64,000 nt of DNA, from positions 62,001 through 126,000 of the forward strand of contig NZ_BMDT01000008.1 of NCBI RefSeq assembly GCF_014635985.1, in the 5' to 3' direction. The position numbers and the translations under genes were made by a program. Shown piece by piece: positions 1 through 10,246 of this stretch (position 1 is its first letter; every line of letters begins with the position of its first letter). The notes under the pieces are model-generated. The model ran no database searches and had not been told where the DNA came from. It worked only from the letters and a program-made list of their open reading frames with translations. Origin of the DNA: Enterococcus alcedinis (lineage in GTDB: Bacteria; Bacillota; Bacilli; Lactobacillales; Enterococcaceae).

Positions 1-1
1 A

Positions 2-1165
2 AGTTTTATTCAACGTATTGAAAATCGCTATGTATTACTGATTGTTTTAGCGGTGCCACTGTCTATTTTGTTTTTCCATTTTGGTTTATCGTGGACTTGG
101 AATGAAAGCATTTATCGAGGAGTGAACTTACTTGTTGTCGCGAGTCCATGTGCTTTGGTCGCAAGTTCGACACCCGCTTTGTTAAGTGCGATTAGTAATG
201 GGGCGCGCCATGGAATGTTATTTAAAGGTGGAACGTATTTAGAAGAGTTGGCAGAGATTAAGAGTCTCTCTTTTGATAAAACTGGGACATTAACCAAAGG
301 CGAGTTCACTGTTACTGATACGTATTGGTCGATTGATGAAGCTCAAATGATTCCCTTTGTTTTAGGTCTCGAAGAAAAAAGTACGCACCCTTTAGCTAAA
401 GGCATTGTGAATCATTGGAATCAAACATTTGTCAGTCAATCGCTTGAAACCGAAGAAATTACAGCGATGGGAATTCAAAGTTTGTATCAAGGTGATACGT
501 ATTATATTGGTAAAAAACGCGGAAATACGGTTGAACCTGCAGAATTTTTGACTTGGAAACAGCAAGGGAAAACGGTTATCTATGTTGAAAAAAATCATGA
601 ACTTGTTGGCGGAATCGCCTTACTCGATACCTTAAACACAAACGCCAAAGAGGCGATTCAATATTTTAACCAACAAGGCATTCATACGGTGATGTTGACA
701 GGTGATAATTCCTACACAGCAGAAACGATTGCTAAAGAAGCAGAACTATCCGAATACTTTGCGGAGTTGTTACCAGCTGAAAAAGTGGCGCATGTTAAAA
801 ATCAAAAAGACCTTTACGGTAAAAATGCGATGGTTGGTGATGGTGTCAATGATGCGCCGGCACTTGCAACGGCAACCATTGGGATTAGCATGGGTGAAGG
901 GACAGATGTTGCAATAGAAGTTTCTGACGTAGTAATCATGGAAAATAATTTGGCGAAACTTGTTTATATGCATCGCCTTTCGAAAAAAATGAAACGTATC
1001 ATTAAACAAAATATCATCTTTAGTGTTACCGTGATTTTAACGTTAATTATTTTGAATTTAATGCAAAAATTAACGATTCCTTTAGCGGTGATCGGTCATG
1101 AGGGAAGCACGATTCTAGTGATATTAAATGGGTTGCGACTGCTTAAAGATGGAAAGGGCTCTTAA
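2..1165 (+). CDS. P1B-4-type heavy-metal efflux ATPase, 5' end cut by window
   Basis: This is the C-terminal part of a P-type ATPase that pumps a transition metal out across the membrane. The reading frame is open from the window edge, so the start, the N-terminal metal-binding part and the actuator domain lie outside. Visible are the SPC membrane motif (near 150), the phosphorylation loop DKTGTLT (near 277), the TGDN and GDGVNDAP hinge motifs and a C-terminal HEGST motif. SPC together with HEG(S/G)T marks the P1B-4 subgroup (CoaT, PfeT, FrvA), which exports Co, Fe(II) or Zn. The metal cannot be told from sequence alone. A close homologue follows 106 bp downstream with its own promoter. Confidence 0.9.
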   Translation, partial: SFIQRIENRYVLLIVLAVPLSILFFHFGLSWTWNESIYRGVNLLVVASPCALVASSTPALLSAISNGARHGMLFKGGTYLEELAEIKSLSFDKTGTLTKGEFTVTDTYWSIDEAQMIPFVLGLEEKSTHPLAKGIVNHWNQTFVSQSLETEEITAMGIQSLYQGDTYYIGKKRGNTVEPAEFLTWKQQGKTVIYVEKNHELVGGIALLDTLNTNAKEAIQYFNQQGIHTVMLTGDNSYTAETIAKEAELSEYFAELLPAEKVAHVKNQKDLYGKNAMVGDGVNDAPALATATIGISMGEGTDVAIEVSDVVIMENNLAKLVYMHRLSKKMKRIIKQNIIFSVTVILTLIILNLMQKLTIPLAVIGHEGSTILVILNGLRLLKDGKGS

Positions 1166-1191
1166 CAAAGTAAAGAGTGAGCAAATAACCT

Positions 1192-1221
1192 TGGACAAAT
1201 GAATAAGTAATCACTTATAAT
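1192..1221 (+). promoter_or_regulatory. Sigma-A-like promoter of second metal ATPase
   Basis: A -35 hexamer TGGACA (1192-1197) and a perfect -10 TATAAT (1216-1221) are separated by 18 bp. They lie about 50 bp upstream of the ATPase start, so the second ATPase can be transcribed independently of the first. Confidence 0.6.
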
Positions 1222-1233
1222 AGAATTAGCAAA

Positions 1234-1247
1234 TGAACGTATATTCA
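1234..1247 (+). promoter_or_regulatory. ArsR/SmtB-family operator-like inverted repeat
   Basis: The sequence TGAAC-GTAT-ATTCA lies just downstream of the -10 box. The same 5+4+5 arrangement (TGAAC, four bases, ATTCA) is the core of SmtB/CzrA-type operators, which metal ions de-repress. Its position at the expected transcription start would block transcription. No ArsR-family gene lies in the window, so the repressor is probably upstream of base 1 or elsewhere. The match is seen directly; the repressor identity is inferred. Confidence 0.55.
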
Positions 1248-1271
1248 TATGTACGTTTTGGAGGGATTACT

Positions 1272-3233
1272 ATGTCAGTAAAAACAAAACACCATCATGG
1301 AGAGAAACACCATAGTTGCAACCATGAGCATGACCATGGTCAAGTCGCATCAAGTTGTGGACACAATCATAATCATGGAAAATTACCTGTTGTTTTATAT
1401 TTTATAGGACTTGCTTTTTATTTAATCGCTTTATTTCTACCCGCTACAACGCTAATAACGAATTTATTAATGTTTGTCGCGATGATGACAGCTGGCTATC
1501 ATGTGATTTTAGAAGGAATCGGTGAAACGATTACTGATAGTTTACGTTTGAAAAAACTTTGGCCAAACGTTCATGTTTTAATGACTTTAGCCGCTATAGG
1601 AGCTGCGATTATTGGTGACTTTGATGAAGGAGCACTGCTGATTTTGATTTTTGCAGGTGCCCATTTCTTAGAAGATTATGCTGAGAATCGTAGTAAACGT
1701 GAAATTACTTCTTTACTAAAAATGAATCCGACCGAAGCACGTCTAATAAAGAGCAACGGAGAAACCACTTTAGTCGCAGTTGAAACCTTAAAAATAGGGG
1801 ATCAACTACAAATTTTGCCAGGGGATCAAATTCCCACAGATGGTGTGATTGTTTCTGGTGGCAGCTTACTCAATGAGTCAACGATTAATGGTGAAAGTAT
1901 GCCACTTGAGAAAACAGTGGGCGATGATATCTTTGGTAGTACGATTAATGGAAACGGAACGTTTACGATGGAAGTAACGAAAGATTCGTCAGATACGGTC
2001 TTTGCCAAAATACTCGCACTAGTTGACCAATCACAACGGAATCTATCGCCGACTGCCACTAAAATTAAAAAGATTGAACCATTATATGTGAATAGTGTCT
2101 TGGCTCTCGTACCGTTATTCATTCTAGCAGGTGTTTTCCTTTTTAACTGGGGTTGGTATACGAGTTTTTATCGAGGCATGGTCTTAATGATCTCCGCTTC
2201 ACCGTGTGCGTTAGCAGCAAGTGCCATTCCAGCCACATTATCTGGTATTTCCAATTTAGCAAAACGCGGCGTCTTATTTAAAGGTGGCAGCTACTTAGCC
2301 AATTTAGCCGATATTCAAGTCGTAGCCTTTGATAAAACCGGTACATTAACAAAAGGGAATCCTTCTGTAACTGACGTTTATTTTACGGACCAAGAGAAAG
2401 CCGATCATTGGATTGAAATCATTGTATCAATGGAAAAAAGCGCCAATCATCCACTAGCAAAAGCAATATTGAATCATTTTGCTCAAGTCAACCCAATCGA
2501 TATGGAAGTTCACAATGAAATTGGTAAAGGACTCGTTGCCACATTTGAAAACAAGCAGTACCAGATTGGGAAAAAAGATTTCTTCTCAGATGTTTCGATG
2601 GATTTATTAGACAAAGCCAATACGCTAATGGCGGAAGGTAAAAATGTTGTCTTCTTTAGTGAAGAGCAAGTTGTCGTAGGGTACCTAGCAATGATGGACT
2701 TGCCGCAAGAATCAGCTAAACAAGTTATTGACTATTTACATAGTCAAAAGATTCAAACGGTGATGATTACTGGTGATGCGCAGACGACGGGTGAAGCTGT
2801 TGCAAAATTATTGGGAATTGATGAAGTAAAAGGCAATGTTTTACCTGAAAATAAATACAAAATTGTTGAAGAATTGCAACAGAAATATGGGAAAACAGTC
2901 ATGATGGGTGACGGAATTAATGATGCCCCGGCACTTGTTAAATCAGATATCGGTTTTGCAATGGGGGATGGAACAGATGTTGCAATCGATGTAGCGGATG
3001 CTGTTATTATGAAAAATGACTTAACCCGCTTTAAAACAGCTCATCAAGTAGCTAAAAAACTCGATAAAGTAGTTTGGCAAAACATCGCATTTTCAATGTT
3101 TATAGTGGTTTTACTAGTTGCTTTAAATTTCTTAGGTAAAATCGATATTGGAATTGGTGTCTTAGCACATGAAGGTAGTACGATTGTCGTATTACTAAAT
3201 GGCTTAAGGTTATTAATACCAATTCAAGAATAA
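1272..3233 (+). CDS. P1B-4-type heavy-metal efflux ATPase with His-rich N-terminus
   Basis: This is a complete metal-exporting P-type ATPase of 653 aa. The start is the ATG at 1272 because GGAGG lies at 1260-1264; the ATG at 1233 has no good ribosome site. Residues 1-38 are packed with His (HHHGEKHH, HEHDHG, HNHNHG) plus two Cys and should bind metal in the cytosol. Then come membrane helices, the NGES actuator motif, SPC (in place of the CPC of Zn/Cd pumps), DKTGTLT, TGDAQ, GDGINDAP and a C-terminal HEGST. The SPC and HEGST pair places it in subgroup P1B-4 (Co, Fe(II) or Zn export). An SmtB-like operator and its own promoter precede it, and a strong terminator follows. Confidence 0.92.
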   Translation: MSVKTKHHHGEKHHSCNHEHDHGQVASSCGHNHNHGKLPVVLYFIGLAFYLIALFLPATTLITNLLMFVAMMTAGYHVILEGIGETITDSLRLKKLWPNVHVLMTLAAIGAAIIGDFDEGALLILIFAGAHFLEDYAENRSKREITSLLKMNPTEARLIKSNGETTLVAVETLKIGDQLQILPGDQIPTDGVIVSGGSLLNESTINGESMPLEKTVGDDIFGSTINGNGTFTMEVTKDSSDTVFAKILALVDQSQRNLSPTATKIKKIEPLYVNSVLALVPLFILAGVFLFNWGWYTSFYRGMVLMISASPCALAASAIPATLSGISNLAKRGVLFKGGSYLANLADIQVVAFDKTGTLTKGNPSVTDVYFTDQEKADHWIEIIVSMEKSANHPLAKAILNHFAQVNPIDMEVHNEIGKGLVATFENKQYQIGKKDFFSDVSMDLLDKANTLMAEGKNVVFFSEEQVVVGYLAMMDLPQESAKQVIDYLHSQKIQTVMITGDAQTTGEAVAKLLGIDEVKGNVLPENKYKIVEELQQKYGKTVMMGDGINDAPALVKSDIGFAMGDGTDVAIDVADAVIMKNDLTRFKTAHQVAKKLDKVVWQNIAFSMFIVVLLVALNFLGKIDIGIGVLAHEGSTIVVLLNGLRLLIPIQE

Positions 3234-3236
3234 CTT

Positions 3237-3280
3237 AAAAAGCACACTTTCAATTGTAATGATTGAAAGTGTGCTTTTTA
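3237..3280. terminator. Bidirectional intrinsic terminator between ATPase and MCP1
   Basis: A perfect stem (AAAAAGCACACTTTCAAT paired with its complement, 7-base loop) ends in a T run on the plus strand and an equivalent run on the minus strand. It separates the convergent metal ATPase and the first chemoreceptor gene. Confidence 0.9.
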
Positions 3281-3341
3281 GATTGGGCTGTTCTTCATGA
3301 GTAATGATTCGGTAATAAGGTGCTCATGAGATGGCCTCTAT

Positions 3342-5432
3342 TTAATCATGTGTAAACTGGCTGGTATGTTTTTTGAGTTGGACTGAGATTTCAGTCAGAC
3401 GATCGACGTGACCAAGGAATTCTTCCATCATTGCGAGCACTTCTTCGGTATTGGCGGAGACTTCTTGTGTTCCAGCTGCGTTTTCTTGTGTTGAAGCAGC
3501 GATTGTTTCCAATGTACCTAGTGCAAGATTTTGAATTGAAACAATTTCTTCGGTTGCGTGATGTACGTCTTCAATCTCTTCAACTAATGAATGGTTTCGT
3601 TTAAAGACTTCTATTGAAGAAGCAATCGCTTGGCTAATTAGTTGTGATTGCTTTTCACCACCTGTTAATGAAGCAGTTGTTTGCTCTAACATTCGTTGTG
3701 ATTGACGTTGAATCGTCGTAATAATTTCTTCAATTTTTTGGGTAGAGTCCTTACTTTTTTCTGCTAATTGACGAATTTCTGTTGCCACGACCGAAAATCC
3801 ACGGCCATATTCACCAGCCCGAGCCGCTTCGATTGAGGCATTTAAGGCTAGTAAGTTGGTTTGGTAAGAAATATCGTTAATGACTTGGATAATTTGGTTA
3901 ATATTTTGAATATTGGTATTCATCTGATTCATATCCGTTGTTAAAGTATCAAGATGAGTGAGTTCATTTTGCCAGTTAATATTAACCTGGTCCATGATGG
4001 ACATGTTTTCTTCGTTCATCCCTAAAGATTCCTGTGATTGAATATTCATCGAAGCGATATTTTTTAAGAGCGTATCAATAATTAGTGATAAGTTCTGGAT
4101 ATTTTCTACGCTACTTGAGGTTTCTTTCGCTTGTATGCTTGTAACATTTGCGATGCCTGTAATCATTTCAGCCGCTTCTTCAGTGGCTAAGTTTGTTTGT
4201 TGAGATAATTCTAACAAAGAATGAGACATGGTTGAAATCCCATCACTTTCTTTTTGAACGCGAGTAATTAAATCACAAACGGAATCAATCATCTGGTTAT
4301 ATTTATCAACTAAACGTTGAATTTCGTTTCCTTGTGGGTCACCATAGACAGAACGTTTAGCCCAACTACTAATTGAAAAACGACTCTCATTCGTATCAAC
4401 TAAACGGAAAATATGTTTTAGTCGTCCTTGGCTAATTTGTTCAAAACGTTTGGTTAAGATGAGTAAAGTTTCTCTAATGAAAACAATCATTGCAATAGCA
4501 ATAAAAATTGTAACAGTCATCATGACAACTAAAACGATGGCAGAAGAGACAACTAAGCTTTTGATTTCTCGATCATATTCCGTTTTCCCTAGGCTAACAA
4601 GCGCCCAATCCGTGCTACCATTCATTCCTTTATCGAAGTAGTAGCCAGAAAGAGAAGCATGGGAATTACCGAGTGAAATGAAGCCAGTTAATTCTGGGGA
4701 GTCAACAATTTGCTGAAAGAAGACTTCCTTACTTAAATCTTCTCCAATTTGACTGCGGTCAGAGGCACTAATGATGACACCTGTATTTGAAATTAAAGAA
4801 ACATTCCCAGTTCGACCAACGCTAAGATTGCGGACGACGTTATCGACATTTTTATAAGAAACATCGACGGCTAAAACGTTCCACTCTGCATTGCGATTCC
4901 GAAAGGCTTTGGCAACAGTAATAATTTGTTCATTTTTCTCACCTGAAATGTAAGGGTCCGTACGATAAAATTTACCCTCATAATCCAACGCTTTTTCATA
5001 CCAGTCCAGTGAATAGGGGTGGTAATCAGCTGGAACGGGGTTAAAAGTCGCATATTGACCATTTTCATTGGCTAGAACTAATTGCTTGATATTCATATCA
5101 CCAATTGCAGAGGTTTGAATGTCGCGTTGCACTTCTTGTTTATTAAAAGTTGTTTTAAAAGAATCGAGTTGTAACATATCATCGATTCGTATATCAATTG
5201 CATTGAATAGTTCATTCCGAACTTGTAAAACAGTCTTTGTACTAATTTCTTGTGAAGTTTTATTCCGTTCTTCAATTAAATTCATAGAGCTTCGAATCGA
5301 AGAAAAGAGCATCGCGAGAATTGGTAAGAGCGCACTTAATACTAAAATCGTCATAATGATCGGCATAATACTTTTTTCACGCGGTGTATTTTTTCGCTTC
5401 AATTTGGGTAATTTTTTCAACAAATGGTTCAT
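3342..5432 (-). CDS. Methyl-accepting chemotaxis protein, dCache type (MCP1)
   Basis: This is a 696-aa transmembrane chemoreceptor. It has an N-terminal helix (about residues 22-45), an extracellular double-Cache ligand domain (about 50-280), a second helix (about 292-318), a HAMP-like segment and a long cytoplasmic signalling domain. The receptor hairpin tip [16 protein letters not shown] contacts CheA and CheW. The ligand domain has DWYEKA without the Arg of the RxWY amino-acid signature, so its ligand is unclear. A good ribosome site (AGAAAGGATG) supports the start. A sigma-D-like promoter lies just upstream. It is the last of four tandem paralogues, all on the minus strand. Confidence 0.93.
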   Translation of the reverse strand: MNHLLKKLPKLKRKNTPREKSIMPIIMTILVLSALLPILAMLFSSIRSSMNLIEERNKTSQEISTKTVLQVRNELFNAIDIRIDDMLQLDSFKTTFNKQEVQRDIQTSAIGDMNIKQLVLANENGQYATFNPVPADYHPYSLDWYEKALDYEGKFYRTDPYISGEKNEQIITVAKAFRNRNAEWNVLAVDVSYKNVDNVVRNLSVGRTGNVSLISNTGVIISASDRSQIGEDLSKEVFFQQIVDSPELTGFISLGNSHASLSGYYFDKGMNGSTDWALVSLGKTEYDREIKSLVVSSAIVLVVMMTVTIFIAIAMIVFIRETLLILTKRFEQISQGRLKHIFRLVDTNESRFSISSWAKRSVYGDPQGNEIQRLVDKYNQMIDSVCDLITRVQKESDGISTMSHSLLELSQQTNLATEEAAEMITGIANVTSIQAKETSSSVENIQNLSLIIDTLLKNIASMNIQSQESLGMNEENMSIMDQVNINWQNELTHLDTLTTDMNQMNTNIQNINQIIQVINDISYQTNLLALNASIEAARAGEYGRGFSVVATEIRQLAEKSKDSTQKIEEIITTIQRQSQRMLEQTTASLTGGEKQSQLISQAIASSIEVFKRNHSLVEEIEDVHHATEEIVSIQNLALGTLETIAASTQENAAGTQEVSANTEEVLAMMEEFLGHVDRLTEISVQLKKHTSQFTHD

Positions 5433-5479
5433 GGTGTCATCCTTTCTGCATTACCTAAAAATAAAACATACATTAATCT

Positions 5480-5506
5480 CAATCGGTTTACTATCATCCG
5501 GTTTTA
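5480..5506 (-). promoter_or_regulatory. Sigma-D-like promoter of MCP1
   Basis: Read on the minus strand it is TAAA (5503-5506), 15 bp, ACCGATTG (5480-5487). This fits the motility sigma factor consensus TAAA-N15-GCCGATAA with changes at the first base and last two bases of the -10. Confidence 0.6.
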
Positions 5507-5683
5507 ATAGTGAATGGCAATAAAATAACGGTTTATTTTTAAATTTGAACGAATGAAAGCCATTATGCAGTAAAATACACGCTATCGGTACATCAGATTC
5601 TAAAAAGAGAAAAAACAGCCTTAATAAAAATACGATGGGCAGCTGATTTAATAAAGGGGATTTACTACATTGTTAATATCCAA

Positions 5684-5720
5684 AAAAGTAGACAATGACA
5701 AAAGCCATCGTCTACTTTTA
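5684..5720 (-). terminator. Terminator of MCP2
   Basis: On the minus strand, a stem of AAAAGTAGAC with GTCTACTTTT closes a loop of about 15 bases and is followed by a T run. It lies 20 bp beyond the MCP2 stop codon. Confidence 0.8.
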
Positions 5721-5739
5721 ATAAATGATTTCAATGAAA

Positions 5740-7833
5740 TTAGTTGGTCATTTCAAATTGATCGGTTAGTTGCTTTAAGCCAACTGAAATGGTTCGTAAT
5801 TCATCGACATGTCCTATGAATTCTTCCATTGTTGCAAGTACTTCTTCAGCATTGGCAGAAACTTCTTGTGTACCAGCAGCATTTTCTTCCGTTGAAGCAG
5901 AAATGTTTTCTAAGTTCTCTGATACAATTTGTTGAATACCAATCATGCGCTCCATTGCTTCTTGAATCTGTTCAACACCTGTAATTAAAGTGTTGTTTCG
6001 ATTGAAGACTTCTAATGAGGAAACAATCGCATCTTGAATGAGTTGTGATTGTCTTTCACCACCAGAAAGGGATTGAGACGTTTGTTGTACCATTTGATTG
6101 GATTGTGCTTGAATTTTATCAATAATACTTTCGATTTCAATCGTTGAGTTTTTACTTTGTTCAGCTAATTGGCGAATTTCTGTCGCAACAACCGCAAAAC
6201 CTTTACCAGATTCACCTGCACGCGCCGCTTCAATCGAGGCATTTAGTGCAAGTAAGTTTGTTTGATAAGAGATATCGTTAATCACGTTAATAATCTTATT
6301 AATGTTTTGAATATTATGGTTCATACCACTCATATTATCCATCAGTTCACCCATGTGGGTTAACTCGCTATTCCAGTTAATATTGACCTGATCCATAATT
6401 TCCATACTTTGTTGGTTAATCGTAATCGATTCTTGTGATTGTTCGTTCATCGTCACGACATTTGTTTGCAATTCATAAATAACATCGGATAAGTTTTGAA
6501 CTTGCGTTACGCTACCTTCTGTTTCTTGTGCTTGTGAACTCGTCACGGCAGCAATGCCACTAATGGTTTCAGCAACTTCTTCTGTAGCACTGTTTGTTTG
6601 TTTCGATAAATCAAACAATGAATCAGACATGGTCGCCACATGTTTACTTTCGCCTTGAACTTGTTGAATAATCTTACGAATTGAGAGAATCATTTGATTG
6701 TATTGATTTGCTAGACGTTGAATTTCATTACCGTCTGCTTGCGGAAGTGCAAAACGCTCAGCCAAACGTTTTAAAGAAAATCCGACTTTATTTGATTTTT
6801 CCGTATTGTCAGATAAGCTAGCATCTGTAATTAGATTTAACTTTCCTTGACCAATTTGGTCAAATTGATTCATAAAGACAAAAATCATCGTTCGAACAAG
6901 ATAGACAACAAGAAAGGCAATCGCAGCAACAAGTCCAAGCATAACTAGTAGCACAATACCAGAACTGATTAACAGGGAACGGGTCTCATCATCATATTCA
7001 CTCTTATCAATTCGGATAAATGCCCAAGTATTCCCATCACTTGGTCCTTTATCAAAGTAAATATCAGCGGCACCACCAGTATCGCCATCTGATTCACCAT
7101 ACTCTAGGAAACCGGTTGAATCTTTCGATGATTTAATATCTTGGAAATATTTTGCATCGGTGACATTATCACCAATCGTTTCGGCTTGAGAAGAACCAAT
7201 AACAATTCCAGTATCAGAAACAAGATAGATGCGTCCAGTATTTCCGACGGTCAGAGTTGTTAACAAATCATTGACACTATTGTAGGAAATATTCACTCCT
7301 AACACACCCCATTCGCCTTCATCATTGACAAAAGCACGGGTAACCGTGTTAATGTAGCCAGTACCATCAGCGGATTCAAAAGGTTCGGTGCGAATCGTTG
7401 TCCCTTTATTTTCCATTGCCAGTTGATACCAAGGGCGAGTCCTTGGATCAAACCCACTGGTTTGAGGAGTTAATGAACTAAATTTTCCATCTTCGGTTGC
7501 AAAAGTGATTTGTGTCATATTGGATGAATCAACACCGAGATAAGGCAAAACCTCACTAATTTTTTTATGATCAAATTTCTTAGTGAAAATCGGCATTTGA
7601 ATCATCTTTTCAATACTTCCATACGTTTGCATGAAGATATCTTCTTTGGCATTTAAAATGGAAAGAGCGCTGCTTCGTTGACTTTCGTGATTCCGATCTT
7701 TTAGTAAGCTCGTTGAAGTTCTCAGAGATGTAAAAAACATAGCCAAGATAGGGAGCAATGCAATCAGCATTAAAGTTAGGGCAACGGCGGTTCCAATACT
7801 TTTTGTTCTTGTTTTTGTTTGAACCTTCTTCAT
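5740..7833 (-). CDS. Methyl-accepting chemotaxis protein, dCache type (MCP2)
   Basis: This 697-aa chemoreceptor has the same layout as its neighbours: helix (about 18-40), extracellular double Cache, second helix (about 290-318), HAMP-like linker, and a methyl-accepting domain with the [16 protein letters not shown] tip. The ligand domain carries RPWYQLA, which fits the RxWYxxA signature of amino-acid-binding dCache domains. However, the acidic residue seen downstream in the other three paralogues (VD, ID or AD before a Ser-Tyr) is Asn here (GVNISYNS), so specificity may differ. It has its own sigma-D-like promoter and terminator, so it is probably monocistronic. Confidence 0.93.
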   Translation of the reverse strand: MKKVQTKTRTKSIGTAVALTLMLIALLPILAMFFTSLRTSTSLLKDRNHESQRSSALSILNAKEDIFMQTYGSIEKMIQMPIFTKKFDHKKISEVLPYLGVDSSNMTQITFATEDGKFSSLTPQTSGFDPRTRPWYQLAMENKGTTIRTEPFESADGTGYINTVTRAFVNDEGEWGVLGVNISYNSVNDLLTTLTVGNTGRIYLVSDTGIVIGSSQAETIGDNVTDAKYFQDIKSSKDSTGFLEYGESDGDTGGAADIYFDKGPSDGNTWAFIRIDKSEYDDETRSLLISSGIVLLVMLGLVAAIAFLVVYLVRTMIFVFMNQFDQIGQGKLNLITDASLSDNTEKSNKVGFSLKRLAERFALPQADGNEIQRLANQYNQMILSIRKIIQQVQGESKHVATMSDSLFDLSKQTNSATEEVAETISGIAAVTSSQAQETEGSVTQVQNLSDVIYELQTNVVTMNEQSQESITINQQSMEIMDQVNINWNSELTHMGELMDNMSGMNHNIQNINKIINVINDISYQTNLLALNASIEAARAGESGKGFAVVATEIRQLAEQSKNSTIEIESIIDKIQAQSNQMVQQTSQSLSGGERQSQLIQDAIVSSLEVFNRNNTLITGVEQIQEAMERMIGIQQIVSENLENISASTEENAAGTQEVSANAEEVLATMEEFIGHVDELRTISVGLKQLTDQFEMTN

Positions 7834-7916
7834 AATGTAGCTTTTCCTTTCTGATAGACACTTTGATATTTTTTGAAGCGTAAAGTGAAAAAAATGTAAT
7901 CACTTGATATAGTAGA

Positions 7917-7942
7917 CTATCGGATTAGAAACAAAGAACTTA
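7917..7942 (-). promoter_or_regulatory. Sigma-D-like promoter of MCP2
   Basis: On the minus strand it reads TAAG (7939-7942), 14 bp, TCCGATAG (7917-7924). The core CCGATA is intact and the -35 has one change from TAAA. It lies 84 bp upstream of the start codon. Confidence 0.6.
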
Positions 7943-7974
7943 AAGAAGCAAGTTGTATTCAGATAAAAATAGAC

Positions 7975-8021
7975 AAAAAATCCCCCCTAGTAGTAACGAG
8001 AAGAATTCCTACTAGGGGGGA
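7975..8021 (-). terminator. Terminator of MCP3
   Basis: A 13-bp perfect stem (TCCCCCCTAGTAG at 7981-7993 with its complement at 8009-8021) is followed on the minus strand by a run of T. It starts 20 bp beyond the MCP3 stop codon. Confidence 0.9.
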
Positions 8022-8040
8022 CAGTATTCAATTATTATTT

Positions 8041-10110
8041 TTAGTCTAAATCAAATTGTTCAACTAATTGGTTGAGTGTGTTTGAAATGTGGTGTAATTG
8101 GTTCATGTGACCTGTTACTTCCTCCATTGTAGCTAAAACTTCCTCAGTATTTGCTGAAACTTCTTGTGTACCTGCTGCATTTTCTTCAGTCGAGGCAGCA
8201 ATCGTTTCGAGATTTTCTAGCACAGATCGTTGAATGGCAACGATTTGTTCGGTCGATTGTTGAATTTTTGTCATTTCATTGACAATTTCATTATTCTTAT
8301 CAAAGACATCATCAGAAGAAGCAATCGCTTGATGGATTAAAATCGATTGTTTTTCGCCGCCTGCTAGAGAAGACGACGTCTCATCAACCATTTCTTGTGA
8401 TTTGACTTGAAGATCTTGAATGATTGATTCGATTTCTTCGGTTGAATTTTTACTTTGTTCTGCTAATTGACGAATCTCAGAAGCAACAACCGCAAAACCT
8501 CGACCAAACTCACCAGCACGAGCGGCTTCAATCGAAGCATTCAACGCAAGTAAATTGGTTTGATTTGAAATGTCATTGATGACATTAATAATCTTGTTAA
8601 TGTTTTGGATACTGTTATTCATATCACCCATGTTGTTTACTAGTGAAGAAAGGTGAGCGAGTTCAGATTTCCAGTTGGCATCAACGTCATTCATAATTTG
8701 TTTGTTTTCGGTATTAATGACAGTCGATTCTTTGGTGTGTTGATCCATCGATTCCAAATTACTTGTAAGTTCAGAGACAACATTTGATAATTGTTGGACT
8801 TGGTGAACGCTGTTTTCTGTTTCAATGGCTTGCGAACTAGTTGCTTCAGCGATACCAGCAATCATATTAGCGGCATCATCAGTCGCAATATTTGCCTGTT
8901 TTGATAACTCGACTAGGGAATCAGCCATCGTTGAAACGGTCTGACTCTCAGAATGAACGTTTCGAATCATCTGGCTAACTGCTAGAATCATTTCGTTGTA
9001 TTTGTCTACTAGGCGTTGAATTTCGTTTCCAAAAGCATCAGGATAAACCATTCTTCGAGCGAAGCTAGTGACTGAGAAACGTTTATCGTTTTGTGTGTTC
9101 GGATGACCAATTGTATTTAATGCACCTTGGCTCGCTTGATCGAATCGAGCGATAAAAATCGTAACGATTTGTTTAACGAGTATGACAATAAAGCCAATCG
9201 TTAATATCACAAGAATCGACATTACGATAACAACAGCGAAGGACGAATAGACCAACGATTTTGTTTCAAGTGCATATTCATCGGATTTCAAGTTAATAAA
9301 TGCCCAAGAAGAACTTGCGCCAGGACCCTTATCAAAATAAATTTGATCGGTATCCGGTGTATCAACTGCTTGGATAAAACCGGTGCGTTCAGAAGATTCG
9401 ACAATTTTTTTGAAATCATCAAAAGTGGATAAATCCGAACCAACAGCTGCAGAATCATCGGCACTAATGACACGGCCGTCATCAGACACGAGCCATAAAC
9501 TACCCGTACGACCAACACTTAAGTTTTCAATTAAATTATCGACATTTTTGTAAGAGATATCGATTGCAATCGCACCCCATGAGCCATCTTTCTTTTGAAA
9601 AGCTTTAGCAGCTGTCGCAAAGTAGTTTGTACCATCACTACTTAAAACGGCGCGAGCACGGAAAAAGGAGTCTTTGTCATTAAAAACAGGAATCGACCAA
9701 TTGCTAAGCAACTCTTTATCACGAATATCTGAGTCAAAGGCAGAGACACTTTTCCCAGATTCAGTCATATAAATAATGTCTAAAACATTCGTATCTCCAG
9801 TTGCTGCAGCAATCAATGTATCCTTCATTGACTTGTTACTTGAATTATTTTGGAAAGTTTCAAGTTGGATTAATTCATCGATTTTGTCTTCTGTTGCATC
9901 GAAGATTTCTTCTTTCATACCAATCAAGGCTTCTCCGGCACTGACTTGGGCAGCTTTGTTTCGTTCAATTAATAAATTTCTTGAAACGGTAATCGAACTG
10001 AATGTCATTGCCAAAATAGGGAGTAGAGCAAGTGATGCTAAAATAAGTGCAATAAAAACAGAGATGCTCTTCTCTTTTTTATTGATTTGAGTGGGGGTAG
10101 TAATTTTCAA
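8041..10110 (-). CDS. Methyl-accepting chemotaxis protein, dCache type (MCP3)
   Basis: This is a 689-aa chemoreceptor with an N-terminal helix (about 18-40), extracellular Cache region, second helix (about 285-312), HAMP-like linker and the signalling hairpin with [16 protein letters not shown]. The start is a TTG at 10108-10110, preceded on the minus strand by AAAGGATG. The extracellular domain is the most diverged of the four: the RxWY signature is absent (NWSIPVF at that place), so it probably does not sense free amino acids in the usual way. It has its own sigma-D-like promoter with a perfect GCCGATAA, and its own terminator. Confidence 0.92.
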   Translation of the reverse strand: MKITTPTQINKKEKSISVFIALILASLALLPILAMTFSSITVSRNLLIERNKAAQVSAGEALIGMKEEIFDATEDKIDELIQLETFQNNSSNKSMKDTLIAAATGDTNVLDIIYMTESGKSVSAFDSDIRDKELLSNWSIPVFNDKDSFFRARAVLSSDGTNYFATAAKAFQKKDGSWGAIAIDISYKNVDNLIENLSVGRTGSLWLVSDDGRVISADDSAAVGSDLSTFDDFKKIVESSERTGFIQAVDTPDTDQIYFDKGPGASSSWAFINLKSDEYALETKSLVYSSFAVVIVMSILVILTIGFIVILVKQIVTIFIARFDQASQGALNTIGHPNTQNDKRFSVTSFARRMVYPDAFGNEIQRLVDKYNEMILAVSQMIRNVHSESQTVSTMADSLVELSKQANIATDDAANMIAGIAEATSSQAIETENSVHQVQQLSNVVSELTSNLESMDQHTKESTVINTENKQIMNDVDANWKSELAHLSSLVNNMGDMNNSIQNINKIINVINDISNQTNLLALNASIEAARAGEFGRGFAVVASEIRQLAEQSKNSTEEIESIIQDLQVKSQEMVDETSSSLAGGEKQSILIHQAIASSDDVFDKNNEIVNEMTKIQQSTEQIVAIQRSVLENLETIAASTEENAAGTQEVSANTEEVLATMEEVTGHMNQLHHISNTLNQLVEQFDLD

Positions 10111-10152
10111 AATATCATCCTTTCGTGTGTCTGTAAAAACTGACCACGAAAT

Positions 10153-10179
10153 TTATCGGCCAAATTTTAAATGCATTCA
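10153..10179 (-). promoter_or_regulatory. Sigma-D-like promoter of MCP3
   Basis: On the minus strand it reads TGAA (10176-10179), 15 bp, GCCGATAA (10153-10160). The -10 is a perfect match to the motility sigma factor consensus; the -35 is weak. Confidence 0.7.
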
Positions 10180-10188
10180 ACCCTACAA

Positions 10189-10235
10189 AAAACTATTTGG
10201 ACGTTTATTTCGTAATTAAGTGTCAAAATAGTTTT
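10189..10235 (-). terminator. Terminator of MCP4
   Basis: On the minus strand AAAACTATTT pairs with AAATAGTTTT, with an inner GAC/GTC after one mismatch, followed by TTTTTT. It stands between MCP4 and the promoter of MCP3. Confidence 0.7.
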
Positions 10236-10246
10236 ATATTTTTGTT

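Larger units (their letters stand above)
5433..5739. other. Intergenic region between MCP1 and MCP2
   Basis: This gap of 307 bases holds no convincing gene. It contains the MCP1 ribosome site and sigma-D-like promoter (5480-5506) and the terminator of MCP2 (5684-5719). A second CCGATAG-like box on the minus strand near 5577 has no TAAA at the right distance. Confidence 0.7.

Noticed and set aside
5119..5523. Plus-strand ORF of 134 aa opposite the MCP1 start
   Set aside because: It covers the antisense of a conserved receptor domain and its promoter; no ribosome site.
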